From JAJPKK01 sp963807015 (lineage in GTDB: Bacteria > Pseudomonadota > Alphaproteobacteria > Rhizobiales > Xanthobacteraceae): a stretch of 64,000 bases of DNA. Below, piece by piece: positions 52,149 through 62,060 of the stretch. The notes under the pieces were generated by a model. That model made no database searches, had not been told where the DNA came from, and was given only the letters and a program-made list of their open reading frames with translations. The position numbers and the translations under genes are program-made. The stretch's first letter is position 1; each line of letters starts with the position of its first letter. The DNA lies in contig CAWEAS010000010.1 in assembly GCA_963807015.1 (NCBI GenBank), positions 1 to 64,000 on the forward strand, in the 5' to 3' direction.

Positions 52149-52942
52149 GGACGGCGGTGCTGGCGCCCAACGAGGCCGTGCCGGCCGTCGAAGTGCTGTC
52201 GGCGGAGAAGATCTTCGCCGACGGAACACGCGCGCTTGCGCCGGTCTCGCTGACCATCGCCCAAGGCGAGTTCGTCACGCTCATAGGTCCGTCTGGCTGC
52301 GGCAAGACCACCCTCCTCAAGCTGATGGCGAACCTGCTCGAGCCGTCGGACGGGCGCGTGCTGTGGTGGCGCGGCGGTTACGACCAGGTTGTCGCCAAGG
52401 GCCGGCAGGTGGCTTTCGTCTTCCAGGACCCGACGCTAATGCCATGGGCGCGCGTCGAGACCAATGTGCGCCTGCCGCTTGACCTTGCCGGCGGCGCCAA
52501 GGGAGCGGGCAGCGAGCGTTCGCTCGCGGCGCTCGACCGCGTCGGCCTCAAGAAATTCGCCCGGCATTATCCGCGGCAACTGTCCGGCGGCATGAAGATG
52601 CGCGTCTCGATTGCCCGCAGCCTCGTCGTCGATCCGGAGCTTCTGCTCATGGACGAGCCATTCGGCGCGCTCGACGAGTTCACCCGCAACCGGCTCGACG
52701 ACGATCTCGTCAAGCTTGCCTTCGAGCGCAAGCTCACGACGGTGTTCGTCACCCATTCGATCTACGAAGCCGTATTCCTCTCGTCGCGCGTGGTGGTGAT
52801 GGCGACCCATCCCGGGCGCGTATTCGCCGAGCTCGCCATCGAGGAGCCGCAGCCGCGTGCCGAAGGCTTCCGCAACTCCGCGCGCTTCGCCGAATATTGT
52901 CGCAACCTCTCGGGCCTCCTCGCCAAGGCCTCCGCCGCATGA
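52145..52942 (+). CDS. ABC importer ATPase (SsuB/TauB-like)
   Basis: 265 aa. GTG at 52145 overlaps the preceding stop (GTGA); a second GTG at 52157 is possible. Walker A GPSGCGKTT, Q-loop FVFQDPTLMPWARV, signature LSGGMKMRVSIARSL, Walker B LLLMDEPFGALDE, H-loop VFVTHSIYEAVFLSSR. Energises import of the NMT1-protein ligand. The next gene overlaps by 4 bp. Confidence 0.93.
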   Translation: MRTAVLAPNEAVPAVEVLSAEKIFADGTRALAPVSLTIAQGEFVTLIGPSGCGKTTLLKLMANLLEPSDGRVLWWRGGYDQVVAKGRQVAFVFQDPTLMPWARVETNVRLPLDLAGGAKGAGSERSLAALDRVGLKKFARHYPRQLSGGMKMRVSIARSLVVDPELLLMDEPFGALDEFTRNRLDDDLVKLAFERKLTTVFVTHSIYEAVFLSSRVVVMATHPGRVFAELAIEEPQPRAEGFRNSARFAEYCRNLSGLLAKASAA

Positions 52943-53733
52943 CGATGAAGTCCGAAACGGCGTTGTCGGTATTCGCGCCGCTCGTGGTTGGCGTTGCGCT
53001 GCTGGCGTTCTGGGAGATTGCGTGCCGCGCGTTCGACGTGCCGATCTTTCTCCTGCCCAAACCGACCGACATCGCACGCTCGCTCGCCGCCAACTGGCCG
53101 ACGCTCATGGGCGCGCTGGGTCGAACCCTCGGCGTCGCGCTGGAGGCGTTTGCGGCCGCGATCGTGCTCGGGACATTGATCGCGTTCCTGTTCGTGCAAA
53201 GCCGCATCATCGAGAAGAGCCTCTTCCCCTATGCGGTGTTGCTCCAGGTCACCCCGATCGTCGCGATCGCGCCGCTGATCATCATCCTGGTCAAGGATAC
53301 GCATTTCGCGCTCACCGTGTGCGCAACCGTGGTCGCGATCTTTCCCATCATTTCCAACACCACCATCGGTCTGCGCAGCGTCGATCCCGGCCTCCTCAAC
53401 CTGTTCCGCATGAACCGCGCCGGCCGCCTGCAGACGCTGGTGCGCCTGCGCATTCCGAGCGCGGCCCCGTACTTCTTCGGCGGGCTGCGCATCTCGAGCG
53501 GGCTCTCGCTCATCGGCGCCGTGGTCGCGGAATTCGTCGCCGGCACCGGCGGCCGGAGTTCCGGGCTCGCTTACGAGATCCTGCAGGCCGGGTTCCAGCT
53601 TGACATCCCGCTGATGTTCGCGGCCCTGTTGCTGATCACGCTCGCGGGAGTTGGGATGTTCGTCGCCATGGTCGGCCTGTCCCGCCTCGCGCTCGGGCAC
53701 TGGCACGAAAGCGAAGTCGGAGCGGAAACGTGA
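52939..53733 (+). CDS. ABC importer permease (SsuC/TauC-like)
   Basis: 264 aa from MTMKSETALSVFAPL; the ATG overlaps the ATPase stop (ATGA). Six membrane helices with RVCRAFDVPIFLLPKPTDIA-like entry (AFDVPIFLLPKPTDIARS) and the EAA loop FRMNRAGRLQTLVRLRIPSA followed by PYFFGGLRISSGLSLIGAVV. Its own stop overlaps the start of the amidohydrolase gene (GTGA), so all four genes from 51159 to 55091 form one tightly coupled operon. Confidence 0.93.
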   Translation: MTMKSETALSVFAPLVVGVALLAFWEIACRAFDVPIFLLPKPTDIARSLAANWPTLMGALGRTLGVALEAFAAAIVLGTLIAFLFVQSRIIEKSLFPYAVLLQVTPIVAIAPLIIILVKDTHFALTVCATVVAIFPIISNTTIGLRSVDPGLLNLFRMNRAGRLQTLVRLRIPSAAPYFFGGLRISSGLSLIGAVVAEFVAGTGGRSSGLAYEILQAGFQLDIPLMFAALLLITLAGVGMFVAMVGLSRLALGHWHESEVGAET

Positions 53734-55091
53734 CCTCGATGTTGATCCGCGGCGCGGACGGGATTTTCACCGGCCTGCCGGGCGATGCCATGCGCGCGAC
53801 CGGCGCGATCCGCATCACCGATGGCCGCATTGCCGAAATCGGCGCGCTGTCGCCGGCTCCCGGCGAGCGCGTCATCGATGCAACCGGCTGCGTCATCTAT
53901 CCGGGGCTTGTCTCGACGCATCATCACCTGTTCCAGAGCGTGCTGAAGGGTGTGCGCTCCGGCATCAACCTGCCGCTGATGGGTTGGCTGCGCTCGGTGC
54001 CGCACGGCTATTGGCGCAAGGTCGACGAGGAAGGGCTCTACATTGCGGCCCGCATCGGGCTTGTCGAGCTCCTGCTGTCCGGCACGACAACGGCGGCCGA
54101 CCACCATTACGTCTTCTCCGACACCTATCGCTTTGATCCGGCGGACGTGATCTTCGAGGTGGCGCGCGATCTCGGGCTGCGTCTCGTCTTCTGCCGCGGC
54201 GGCGGCACTGTGGCCCGACCGGTCGACGGCCATGAAGCCGTGCCGATCCCGGTCGAGCCGCTCGACGACATGATCAAGTCGATCGCGGCCTGCGCCCAGC
54301 GCTTTCACGATCCGTCGCCCGACAGCATGCGCCGGGTCGCCTTCGCGCCGACGACGCCGCCGTGGTCGGTGAAGCCCGAAGAACTGAAGGTCATCGCCGC
54401 GGCCGCGCGCCGCCTCGGCCTCAAGCTGCACAGCCATCTCTCCGAGACCTACGATTACGTGCAGTTCTGCCTCGACACGTTCGGCAAGAAGCCGGTGCAC
54501 TGGATCGCCGAACACGACTGGCTCGGACCCGACGTGTGGTTCGCTCATCTCGTCCACGTCGACGATGAGGAACTGGCGGTTCTGGTCGAGACCGGCACCG
54601 GGATGGCGCACTGTCCGCAATCCAACTGCCGGCTTGGCTCGGGGATCGCGCCGGCTGACAAGATGGCGCTGCGAGGCGGGCTCGTCTCACTCGCCGTCGA
54701 CGGCGCGGCGTCGAACGAATCCGCCGACATGATCAGCGAGATGAACTCGGCGTGGCATACGCATCGCGCCGCGAAGGGCGCGAGCGCCACGACCGTCGAG
54801 GAAGTCGTGCGCTGGGCCACCGTCAACGGCGCCCGCGTACTCGGCTTTGACGACATCGGCGTGCTCGCGCCTGGCAAGCTCGCCGACATCGCGATCTTCA
54901 ACCTGTCGAGCCCGCGCTACTTCGGCCTGCACGACCCGCTGATCGGACCGGTCGCCGGCGCCGGCGCCGCCGACCTCAGGCTGCTGATGGTCGGCGGCCG
55001 CATCGTCGTCGAGAACGGCACGATCCCGGGCGTCGACATCGAGAAGCTGCGCCGCGACGCCTCCGCCCTGATCAAGCGCATCGCCGCATAG
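53730..55091 (+). CDS. 8-oxoguanine-deaminase-like amidohydrolase (AtzA/TrzN superfamily)
   Basis: 453 aa, GTG start at 53730 overlapping the permease stop; an ATG three codons later is also possible. Metal ligands H64 and H66 in VSTHHHLFQSVLKG, third histidine in LKLHSHLSET, fourth in MAHCPQSNCRLGSG region, and Asp in AVDGAASNES. STHHHLFQ is the form seen in 8-oxoguanine deaminases, which release urate from 8-oxoguanine; hydroxyatrazine hydrolases share the fold. Its product would be the kind of ligand sensed by the operon's leader RNA. Confidence 0.8.
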   Translation: MTSMLIRGADGIFTGLPGDAMRATGAIRITDGRIAEIGALSPAPGERVIDATGCVIYPGLVSTHHHLFQSVLKGVRSGINLPLMGWLRSVPHGYWRKVDEEGLYIAARIGLVELLLSGTTTAADHHYVFSDTYRFDPADVIFEVARDLGLRLVFCRGGGTVARPVDGHEAVPIPVEPLDDMIKSIAACAQRFHDPSPDSMRRVAFAPTTPPWSVKPEELKVIAAAARRLGLKLHSHLSETYDYVQFCLDTFGKKPVHWIAEHDWLGPDVWFAHLVHVDDEELAVLVETGTGMAHCPQSNCRLGSGIAPADKMALRGGLVSLAVDGAASNESADMISEMNSAWHTHRAAKGASATTVEEVVRWATVNGARVLGFDDIGVLAPGKLADIAIFNLSSPRYFGLHDPLIGPVAGAGAADLRLLMVGGRIVVENGTIPGVDIEKLRRDASALIKRIAA

Positions 55092-55124
55092 GCGCGCAGG
55101 GCGCGCTGACTCACCCTCAATAGC

Positions 55125-55236
55125 GACGTTATCCTGAGGCGCGAGCGAAGCGAGCCTCGAAGGATGCCGCTTGCTCCGTTACGCCTGCTGCCATCCCTCG
55201 AGACGCATCGCTCCGCGATGCTCCTCAGGATGACGT
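55125..55236. repeat. Palindromic repeat GACGTTATCCTGAGG / CCTCAGGATGACGTC
   Basis: 112 bp, outer arms GACGTTATCCTGAGG and CTCCTCAGGATGACGTC, inner arms GAAGCGAGCCTCGAAGGATG and CATCCCTCGAGACGCATCGC. A common rhizobial dispersed element. It occupies the middle of the 331-bp gap between the amidohydrolase and the flavin monooxygenase; the rest of the gap shows nothing recognisable. Confidence 0.8.
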
Positions 55237-55422
55237 CCCCATTTGCGTTAGCAAAGAAGGATAGATGCGATCACCGTAAGTCGACGAGATTGAGTGCGAT
55301 GCGCTTGCCAGTGTCCTCGCGCGTAATCGGCAGAGGTCAAAGCGCGCCTCCCGCCCCTTGAACCTGACGCTCCCCAGCTGTGACCCACACAGGGCAAGTC
55401 AGGCATTTCGAAGGGGATTGTC

Positions 55423-57151
55423 ATGAGCCAGGTCCGCGCGCGGCGAACGAACGTGCTCATTGTCGGCGCCGGTCCGACCGGTCTTGCACTCGCATGCGAT
55501 CTGCGGAGTCGGGGCATCGATGTGGCGATCATCGACAAGGCCGCGGCACCCGCAACGACCTCGCGCGCGCTCGGATTGCATCCGCGCGGCAGCGAAATCC
55601 TTGCACGCCTTGGTGCGCTCGGAGATCTGCCCGAAGAGGCCGTGCATGCCCTCGCGATCAATATCTGCGTTGGAGAGCGGCGGCTGACCCGCATCGAGGT
55701 GGGCGGTCGATCCGACGGCGTCACTCCTGGCCTTCTTGTGATCGGGCAGGCTGAGATCGAGGCGCGGTTGCGGGCGCGGCTGGCGACGCTCGGCTGCCAA
55801 ACCACGTGGGGAACTGAACTCGTCGCCGTCGAGAACAGGGATACCGCGATCGACGCGACGCTACGATCGAAGGACGGTGAATCCCTTCTGAGCGCGGACT
55901 GGCTGGTAGGTTGTGACGGCGCCCACAGTGCGGTGCGCAAGCTCGCCGGAATCGCGTTTGACGGAGCGGCGTTCGCTGAACGGTTCATTTTGGCCGACGT
56001 GCGGCTCGACTGGCAGCACTCTGCAAACGAATCCGTCGTGTGGCTCCATCGCGACGGCGTGCTCGCGGCGATCCCGCTTCCCGGAAACATCTGGCGCATC
56101 ATGGCCGAACTGCCGGCCGAACTCGACCTCAGGGTGGAGCAGAACGGTTCGCCCTCCGAGGAAGCAGCGCGTGACCTGCTTTACAGGTGCTTCAAGGAAC
56201 GGCTCGGCGACACGACGACGCGCATCGGCGAAATGACCTGGAAATCCGTGTTCCGCTTTCATCGCCGTCTGGCTTCGACCTATCGGAGCGGGCGCACCCT
56301 TATCGCCGGCGATGCCGCCCACATTCACAGCCCGTTCGGCGGACAAGGAATGAACACGGGCCTCGGCGACGCCTACAATCTCGGCTGGAAGCTCGCGATG
56401 GTCGCACAAGGCCGGGCGGACGACCGGCTTCTCGACACCTATGAGGCGGAGCGGCGCCCGTCGCGGCTGATGTCCTCGCCACGACAACGACGAACACGAA
56501 CATGGTGCTGGGCAGCACGCTGACCAAAAGGCTGATACGCGACTTTGCGTTTCTGCCGGCCATGCGGATTCCGGCAGTACAGCGCAAGATGGCGGCCAAG
56601 GCCTCGCAGCTGAATGTCGGCTATGCCGGCGGGCCGCTCGCGACAACGACCGTGCTGTCTCGCCTCGGCCGCATTATGTCGTCGAAGCCGATCGCCGGCG
56701 ACAGAGGCGCCAACGCAGTGTGCCTGACTTTCCCCGATGGGAAGCCGACTACACTCGCCGAGGAGATCTCTCGGGCTGGGCGCTGCTCCTGTTCGGTGCC
56801 GACAGCGCGGCAGGGCGGGATTGCGCGGCCACGGCCCGCTCCCGACTGGGCAAAGACGTCCGCGTCATCCGTATCTTGCCGTGCGGCACGGCCATGCCCT
56901 CGCGCGACGCCGCGGGAGTCGACACTCCGCTGCAGGATGATCGCGGGTCGGTCGCCGCTACCTATCGCCCCGGGACTGCCGAAATCATTCTCCTGCGTCC
57001 CGACGGCCATCTGGCCTGGCGCGCGTCGCGGCCGAATGCGGCCGAGTTGCGCAAATGGCTCCGCAAGGCATTGGATCAAAACGACCGGCAAGACTCGGGC
57101 CGGCTGGACGACGTGCCGCTGGTGCTTACGGCCGAACTCAGCCCCCAGTAA
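55423..57151 (+). pseudogene. FAD-dependent aromatic-type monooxygenase, broken by two frameshifts
   Basis: About 576 aa when reassembled. N-terminus VLIVGAGPTGLALACDLRSR (FAD), DWLVGCDGAHSAVRKLAG and LIAGDAAHIHSPFGGQGMNT are all correct for the phenol-hydroxylase/MhpA group. After DTYEAERRP one base is missing near 56459, and VLATTTTNTNMVLGSTLTKR is read in a second frame. A further single-base loss near 56765 moves the thioredoxin-like C-terminus (LSGWALLLFGADSAAGRD to VLTAELSPQ) to a third frame. Real decay or two assembly indels. Substrate unknown; not a small HpxO-type urate hydroxylase. Confidence 0.8.
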
Positions 57152-57203
57152 TTCAAGAGATGGTCGGTCGGTGGCCATCTTTTGGGGGTCCTCTAACGCA
57201 CAC

Positions 57204-57223
57204 GGCCGGGCGTGTGCCCGGCC
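57204..57223. terminator. Bidirectional hairpin between convergent genes
   Basis: GGCCGGGC (57204-57211), loop GTGT, GCCCGGCC (57216-57223): a perfect 8-bp stem between the monooxygenase pseudogene and the BMP-family gene. No T run on either side. Confidence 0.6.
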
Positions 57224-57273
57224 ATGGTAGCGATCGGCAAGCGACGAAGTGAGCGACGATCAACCGTCGACGA

Positions 57274-58383
57274 TCACTTGCCGGGAAGCTTGTCGTCCAC
57301 GCCCTTCACGTAGAAGTTCATGCCAAGGATCTGGCCGTCGTCGAGGTGGGTGCCGCCCTTGCACTCGACGGTCTTGCCGTCCTGGGCGACGACCGGGCAC
57401 TTGAAGGGATGGAGCGTGCCGGCGACGATCGCGGCCTCGGTGTCCATCGCCATCTTCTTCACGTCGTCGGGCATGTTGGTGTAGGGCGCCATCACGACGA
57501 GCTTCGACTTGAGGCCGCCCCAGGTGTCGGTCGAGGTCCACTTGTTGCCGAGCTCGAGCTTGACGCGGTCGTCGTAGTACGGAGCCCAGTTGTCGACGAT
57601 CGCGGTGAGCTGCGCCTTGGGGCCGAACTTGATCATGTCGGAGTCCTGGCCGAACGCGTAGGCGTTGCGCGAGGCCGCGATCTGCATCGCAGCCGGACTG
57701 TCGGTGTGCTGCATGATGACGTCGGCGCCCTGGTCGAGCAGAGCCTTGGCAGCATCGGCTTCCTTGCCCGGATCGAACCAAGTATTGACCCAGATGATCT
57801 TCACCTTGATGTCAGGATTGATCGACTGGGCGCCCAGCATGGTGGCGTTGATGCCCGAGACCACTTCCGGAATCGGGAACGACACGATGTAGCCGAGCAC
57901 GCCGGACTTCGACATCTTGGCGGCGATCTGGCCCTGGATGTAGCGGCCCTCGTAGAACCGGCCGGAATAGGTCGCGACGTTCTTCTCGCGCTTGTAGCCG
58001 GTCGCGTGCTCGAAATTCACCTTCGGGTACTTCTTGGCGACCTTGATCGTCGGGTCCATGTAGCCGAACGAGGTCGTGAAGATCAGCCTGTTGCCGGCGC
58101 GCACGAGTTGTTCGATGGAGCGCTCAGCGTCGGGACCTTCCGGCACGTTTTCCAGATAGGTCGTGTCGATCTTGTCGCCCATGTCCTTGACGAGGCCCTG
58201 GCGACCGACTTCGTGCTGGTAGGTCCAGCCGAAATCGCCCACCGGTCCGAGGTAGATGAACCCGACCTTGAGCTTGCCCTCCGCACTCTTGGCGTCGGGA
58301 ATGGTGCCCGGAAACATGGCTGCAAACCCGAACGCGGCGGCCGCGGCCGTGGCAGCAGCGGTAGCAATGACGGGTAATCTCAT
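57274..58383 (-). CDS. BMP-family ABC substrate-binding protein
   Basis: 369 aa from MRLPVIATAAATAAAAAFGF at 58383 (CGGAGT upstream). Signal peptide, then KLKVGFIYLGPVGDFGWTYQH, NRLIFTTSFGYMDPTIKVAK, VLGYIVSFPIPEVVSGINA and MQHTDSPAAMQIAASRNAYA, the Bmp/PnrA purine-nucleoside-binding fold. Last gene of an operon with two permeases, a twin ATPase and xanthine dehydrogenase genes, so a purine or purine nucleoside is the expected ligand. Confidence 0.9.
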   Translation of the reverse strand: MRLPVIATAAATAAAAAFGFAAMFPGTIPDAKSAEGKLKVGFIYLGPVGDFGWTYQHEVGRQGLVKDMGDKIDTTYLENVPEGPDAERSIEQLVRAGNRLIFTTSFGYMDPTIKVAKKYPKVNFEHATGYKREKNVATYSGRFYEGRYIQGQIAAKMSKSGVLGYIVSFPIPEVVSGINATMLGAQSINPDIKVKIIWVNTWFDPGKEADAAKALLDQGADVIMQHTDSPAAMQIAASRNAYAFGQDSDMIKFGPKAQLTAIVDNWAPYYDDRVKLELGNKWTSTDTWGGLKSKLVVMAPYTNMPDDVKKMAMDTEAAIVAGTLHPFKCPVVAQDGKTVECKGGTHLDDGQILGMNFYVKGVDDKLPGK

Positions 58384-58458
58384 ATCAAACTCCGGTTTAT
58401 AGCGGGGAGGATTTGGTTGCACGGATGCGGGCGCCCGCCCGCGCGCATCCTTGGCTGC

Positions 58459-59403
58459 TCAGCGGTCCGGCACGAACACCAGACCTAATGACGCGGGCGC
58501 CGCGGACCCGGCAAGACCGCGGCCTCGCGATATCACAATCAGTACCAGGATGGTCGCGAGATACGGCAAGGATGACATGAACTGGGGTGGAATGGGCAAT
58601 CCCAACGCCTGCACGTGAAGCTGGGAGATCGTGACGGCGCCGAACAGATAGGCACCGATCACCACCCGGCCCGGCAGCCACGATGCGAAGACGACGAGCG
58701 CGAGCGCGATCCAGCCGCGTCCCGCCGTCATTCCGGGAATGAAGAACGGCGTATAGGCGAGCGGCAGATAGGCGCCGGCAAGTCCCGCACAGGCGCCACC
58801 GAACAAGACCGCGAGGAAACGAATGCGCAGCACCGGATAGCCGAGCGCATGAGCCGAGACGTGGTTGTCGCCAACCGCGCGCAGGATCAGCCCGGCGCGG
58901 GTGCGGTAGAGAAACCACCAGATGCCGATCACAAGCGCGATCGACAGATAGACGAAGCCGTCCTGGCCGAACAGGATCTTGCCCACGAACGGAATGCTCG
59001 TGAGCCCGGGAATATCGAGATGCGGCGCGGTCTCGACGCGCTCGCCGACAAAGCCGGCGCCGATGAGGCCCGACAGGCCGACGCCGAAGATCGTGAGCGC
59101 AAGGCCCGCCGCGACCTGGTTGACCGCAAGCCCCAGGGTCAGGACGGCGAAAATCGCCGACATGAACACCCCGGCGATCATGCCGGCGAGCGCGCCGACG
59201 ACCACCGATCCCGCGAATGACCCGGTGTAGTAGTGGGTGAAATAGGCGCCGCCGAAGCCGCAAGCGGCGCCCATGATCATCATGCCCTCGATCCCGAGGT
59301 TGAGGACGCCCGAGCGCTCGGCGACAAGCTCCCCGGACGCGGCGAGGAGCAGCGGCGTCGAGGCGGCGATCACCGAGAGGATGATCGGCTCAAGCATTTC
59401 CAT
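58459..59403 (-). CDS. ABC importer permease, YufQ/NupQ-like
   Basis: 314 aa, about nine membrane helices. Starts MEMLEPIILSVIAASTPLLL; contains SGVLNLGIEGMMIMGAACGF, the conserved opening of branched-chain/nucleoside-type permeases, and AVGDNHVSAHALGYPVLRIR, the cytoplasmic coupling loop. Overlaps its partner by 14 bp. Confidence 0.9.
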   Translation of the reverse strand: MEMLEPIILSVIAASTPLLLAASGELVAERSGVLNLGIEGMMIMGAACGFGGAYFTHYYTGSFAGSVVVGALAGMIAGVFMSAIFAVLTLGLAVNQVAAGLALTIFGVGLSGLIGAGFVGERVETAPHLDIPGLTSIPFVGKILFGQDGFVYLSIALVIGIWWFLYRTRAGLILRAVGDNHVSAHALGYPVLRIRFLAVLFGGACAGLAGAYLPLAYTPFFIPGMTAGRGWIALALVVFASWLPGRVVIGAYLFGAVTISQLHVQALGLPIPPQFMSSLPYLATILVLIVISRGRGLAGSAAPASLGLVFVPDR

Positions 59404-60484
59404 CGACGGCAGCTCCGAGGCGGGACGATACCAGGCGAATGCGGTAGAGGATCATCGAATTGCACGCAAGCACGTAGAACAGCAAAATACCCTGGAAAAC
59501 CTTGGTGAGATCGAGCGGCACCTTGATGGAAATCTGCGCCTGCTCGCCGCCGATGAAAGTGAGCGCCAGGAAGAGGCCGGCAATGAGGATGCCGACCGGA
59601 TTGAGCCGGCCGAGGAACGCCACGATGATCGCGGTGAAGCCGTAGCCGGGCGAGAAGTTCGGCTGCAGGTGGCCGACCGGTCCCGCGACCTCGATGATAC
59701 CGGCAAGGCCCGCGAGCGCGCCTGAAATCATGAAGGTCAGGATGATGAGCCGGTTGGCGTCGAAGCCGGCGAATCGCGCGGCGCGCGGCGCGGCGCCAAC
59801 CACTCTGATCTCGAAGCCCTTGATGGTGCGGCCGAGCAGCACCGTCGCGACCATGACGACGATCAGCGCCAGCACCGAGCCGAGATGGAGGCGCGTGCCC
59901 TCGGCCAGGATCGGCACCGTCGCGACCGGATCGAATTCGGCGGTGGTCGGAAAGTTGAAGCCGTTGGGATCGCGCCAGGGTCCGCGCACCAGATAGTCGA
60001 GGCCGAGATCGGCGACGTAGACCAGCATCAGGCTCGTCAGAATCTCGCTCGCCCCGAAGTAGATCTTGCACAGCGCCGGAATCAGCCCATAGAGCGCGCC
60101 GCCGATCGCGCCCAATACCAGCATCGCCGGCAACACCCATATTCCTGCATCGGTGCCCTGGGTCGTGACCGCGAGCCACGAACCGCAGACGGCGCCGACA
60201 AGGAACTGGCCTTCGGCGCCGATATTCCACACATTGGCGATGTAGCAGAGCGACAAACCGACCGCGATCATGACGAGCGGCGTCGCCTTCACCACGAGCT
60301 CGACCAGCGAATAGCTGTCGGTCAGCGGCTCGATGAAATAGACTTCAAGCGCGGTCAGCGGGTTCTTGCCCAGCACCGCGAACAGGATCGCCATCGTCAC
60401 GAGCGTGAGCCCGATCGCGATCAGCGGCGAGGCGATCGCGATGGTGGTGGAGCGTTCGGCGCGGCGCTCAAGCACCAGCTGCAT
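59390..60484 (-). CDS. ABC importer permease, YufP/NupP-like
   Basis: 364 aa. Eight to ten membrane helices with CYIANVWNIGAEGQFLVGAV, YFGASEILTSLMLVYVADL, the coupling loop IKGFEIRVVGAAPRAARFAG and FSPGYGFTAIIVAFLGRLNP. Partner of the preceding permease in a heterodimeric channel for nucleosides or bases. Overlaps the ATPase gene by 17 bp. Confidence 0.9.
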   Translation of the reverse strand: MQLVLERRAERSTTIAIASPLIAIGLTLVTMAILFAVLGKNPLTALEVYFIEPLTDSYSLVELVVKATPLVMIAVGLSLCYIANVWNIGAEGQFLVGAVCGSWLAVTTQGTDAGIWVLPAMLVLGAIGGALYGLIPALCKIYFGASEILTSLMLVYVADLGLDYLVRGPWRDPNGFNFPTTAEFDPVATVPILAEGTRLHLGSVLALIVVMVATVLLGRTIKGFEIRVVGAAPRAARFAGFDANRLIILTFMISGALAGLAGIIEVAGPVGHLQPNFSPGYGFTAIIVAFLGRLNPVGILIAGLFLALTFIGGEQAQISIKVPLDLTKVFQGILLFYVLACNSMILYRIRLVSSRLGAAVDGNA

Positions 60485-62060
60485 GGCTCACGCTCCCTTG
60501 CTCGATCCCCTGCCCGGCGCCGGCTTTGCCCTTGCTGCCGCCCATCAACAGCCCGAGGGTCTCGCGATTGGCCTTTGCGGCTTCCATCGGCTCGGACAGC
60601 GAGCCGTGGAAGATCACGGCGATGCGGTCGGCGATCTCCTCGATCTCGTCGAGATCCTGGCTGATGACGAGCACCGCCGCGCCGCCCGCGGCAAGATCGA
60701 TCAGCGCCTGGCGTATCGTAGCGGCGGCGCCGGCATCGACGCCCCAGGTCGGCTGCGCAACGACCAGCACGCCCGGTCGGCGCAGGATTTCCCGACCCAC
60801 CACGAACTTCTGCAGATTGCCGCCCGAAAGGCTCACGGCCTCAGGGTCGCGCTTGGCCTTGCGCACGTCGAAGGCCTTGGTGGTGTTGTCGACGACGGCG
60901 AGCGTCGCGCCGCGATCGATGAAGCCGTGATGCACCATGCCGGCGGCGGCATGGCCGGTGAGCAGCGCATTGTCGGACAGTTTCATCCGCGGCGCGGTGC
61001 CGTGGCCGAGCCGTTCCTCGGGTACGAAGGCAACGCCGAGCTTGCGCCGTTCGGTGATCGAGGCGCGCCCGACCGGGCGGCCATCGACGACGATGTTGTC
61101 GGCGTGGCGCGAAAGACGCTCGCCCGAGATCGCGGAGAACAGTTCGTCCTGGCCATTGCCGGAGACCCCGGCAATTCCCACGATTTCTCCGCTGTGGACG
61201 TCGAGCGAAATCTGCCTGAGCTGCACACCGTGCGGATCGTCCGGCTCAAGGGTGAGGTCGTGGACCCGCAGCCGCACCGGCCCTTGCTTGCGTCCGCTCT
61301 CGGCGCGCACCTCGCCGATATCGGCGCCCACCATCATGCGTGCCAGCGACGCGGCCGTCTCTTGGCGCGGATCGCAGGTCGCGACCTTCTTGCCGCCGCG
61401 CAGGATGGTCGCGGTGTCGCACAGCGCCTTCACCTCGTCGAGCTTGTGGGAAATGTAAAGGATCGCGCGACCTTCGCTCTTGAGCCTCCGCAGCGTGATG
61501 AACAGCTGGTCGGTTTCCTGCGGCGTGAGCACGGACGTCGGCTCATCAAGGATGAGGAGCTTCGGATTCTGCATCAGCGCCCGCACGATCTCGATGCGCT
61601 GCCGCTCGCCGACCGACAGTCGCCACACTTCGCGGCCGGGCTCGAGCGGAAGACCGTAGTCGCGGGAAAGCTCGGCGAGCCGCTTCGACATCGCAGCGAA
61701 AGGCTCTTGGCCGGAGAGGCCAAGCGCCACGTTTTCGGCCACGGTCAAATTCTCGAACAGCGAGAAATGCTGGAACACCATCCCGATGCCGAGCGAGCGC
61801 GCCGCCGACGGACCGGAAAGCACCACCTTATTGCCCATCCAGGCAATATCGCCCGACGTCGGCTGCAACAGGCCGTAGATGATCTTCACCAATGTGGACT
61901 TGCCGGCGCCGTTCTCGCCAAGCAGCGCGTGCGTCTCCGCCGGGTAGAGATCTAGATCGATCGAGTCGTTGGCGGCGAAGGTGCCGAATTTCTTGGTGAT
62001 GTGGATGGCCGACAGGAGCGGTTCACGTCCGGCCTTCGGCTGGGGCGTGGGATCAAGCAT
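60468..62060 (-). CDS. Twin-domain ABC ATPase of the nucleoside-type importer
   Basis: 530 aa from the ATG at 62060 (a GTG at 62072 is possible; both lie inside the end of xdhC). Domain 1: GENGAGKST, SVGERQRIEIVRALMQNPKL with DEPTSVLTPQE. Domain 2 has degenerate P-loop GVSGNGQDEL, then LSGGNLQKFVVGREILRRPG and VVAQPTWGVDAG, the usual RbsA/YufO asymmetry in which the second site is non-canonical. Translational overlap with xdhC links import and oxidation. Confidence 0.9.
   Translation of the reverse strand: MLDPTPQPKAGREPLLSAIHITKKFGTFAANDSIDLDLYPAETHALLGENGAGKSTLVKIIYGLLQPTSGDIAWMGNKVVLSGPSAARSLGIGMVFQHFSLFENLTVAENVALGLSGQEPFAAMSKRLAELSRDYGLPLEPGREVWRLSVGERQRIEIVRALMQNPKLLILDEPTSVLTPQETDQLFITLRRLKSEGRAILYISHKLDEVKALCDTATILRGGKKVATCDPRQETAASLARMMVGADIGEVRAESGRKQGPVRLRVHDLTLEPDDPHGVQLRQISLDVHSGEIVGIAGVSGNGQDELFSAISGERLSRHADNIVVDGRPVGRASITERRKLGVAFVPEERLGHGTAPRMKLSDNALLTGHAAAGMVHHGFIDRGATLAVVDNTTKAFDVRKAKRDPEAVSLSGGNLQKFVVGREILRRPGVLVVAQPTWGVDAGAAATIRQALIDLAAGGAAVLVISQDLDEIEEIADRIAVIFHGSLSEPMEAAKANRETLGLLMGGSKGKAGAGQGIEQGSVSHAAGA

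Noticed and set aside
55423..56460. Flavin monooxygenase as an HpxO-type urate hydroxylase
   Set aside because: HpxO is a single-domain protein under 400 aa; this one has a long C-terminus ending in a thioredoxin-like domain, as in phenol-hydroxylase-type enzymes.
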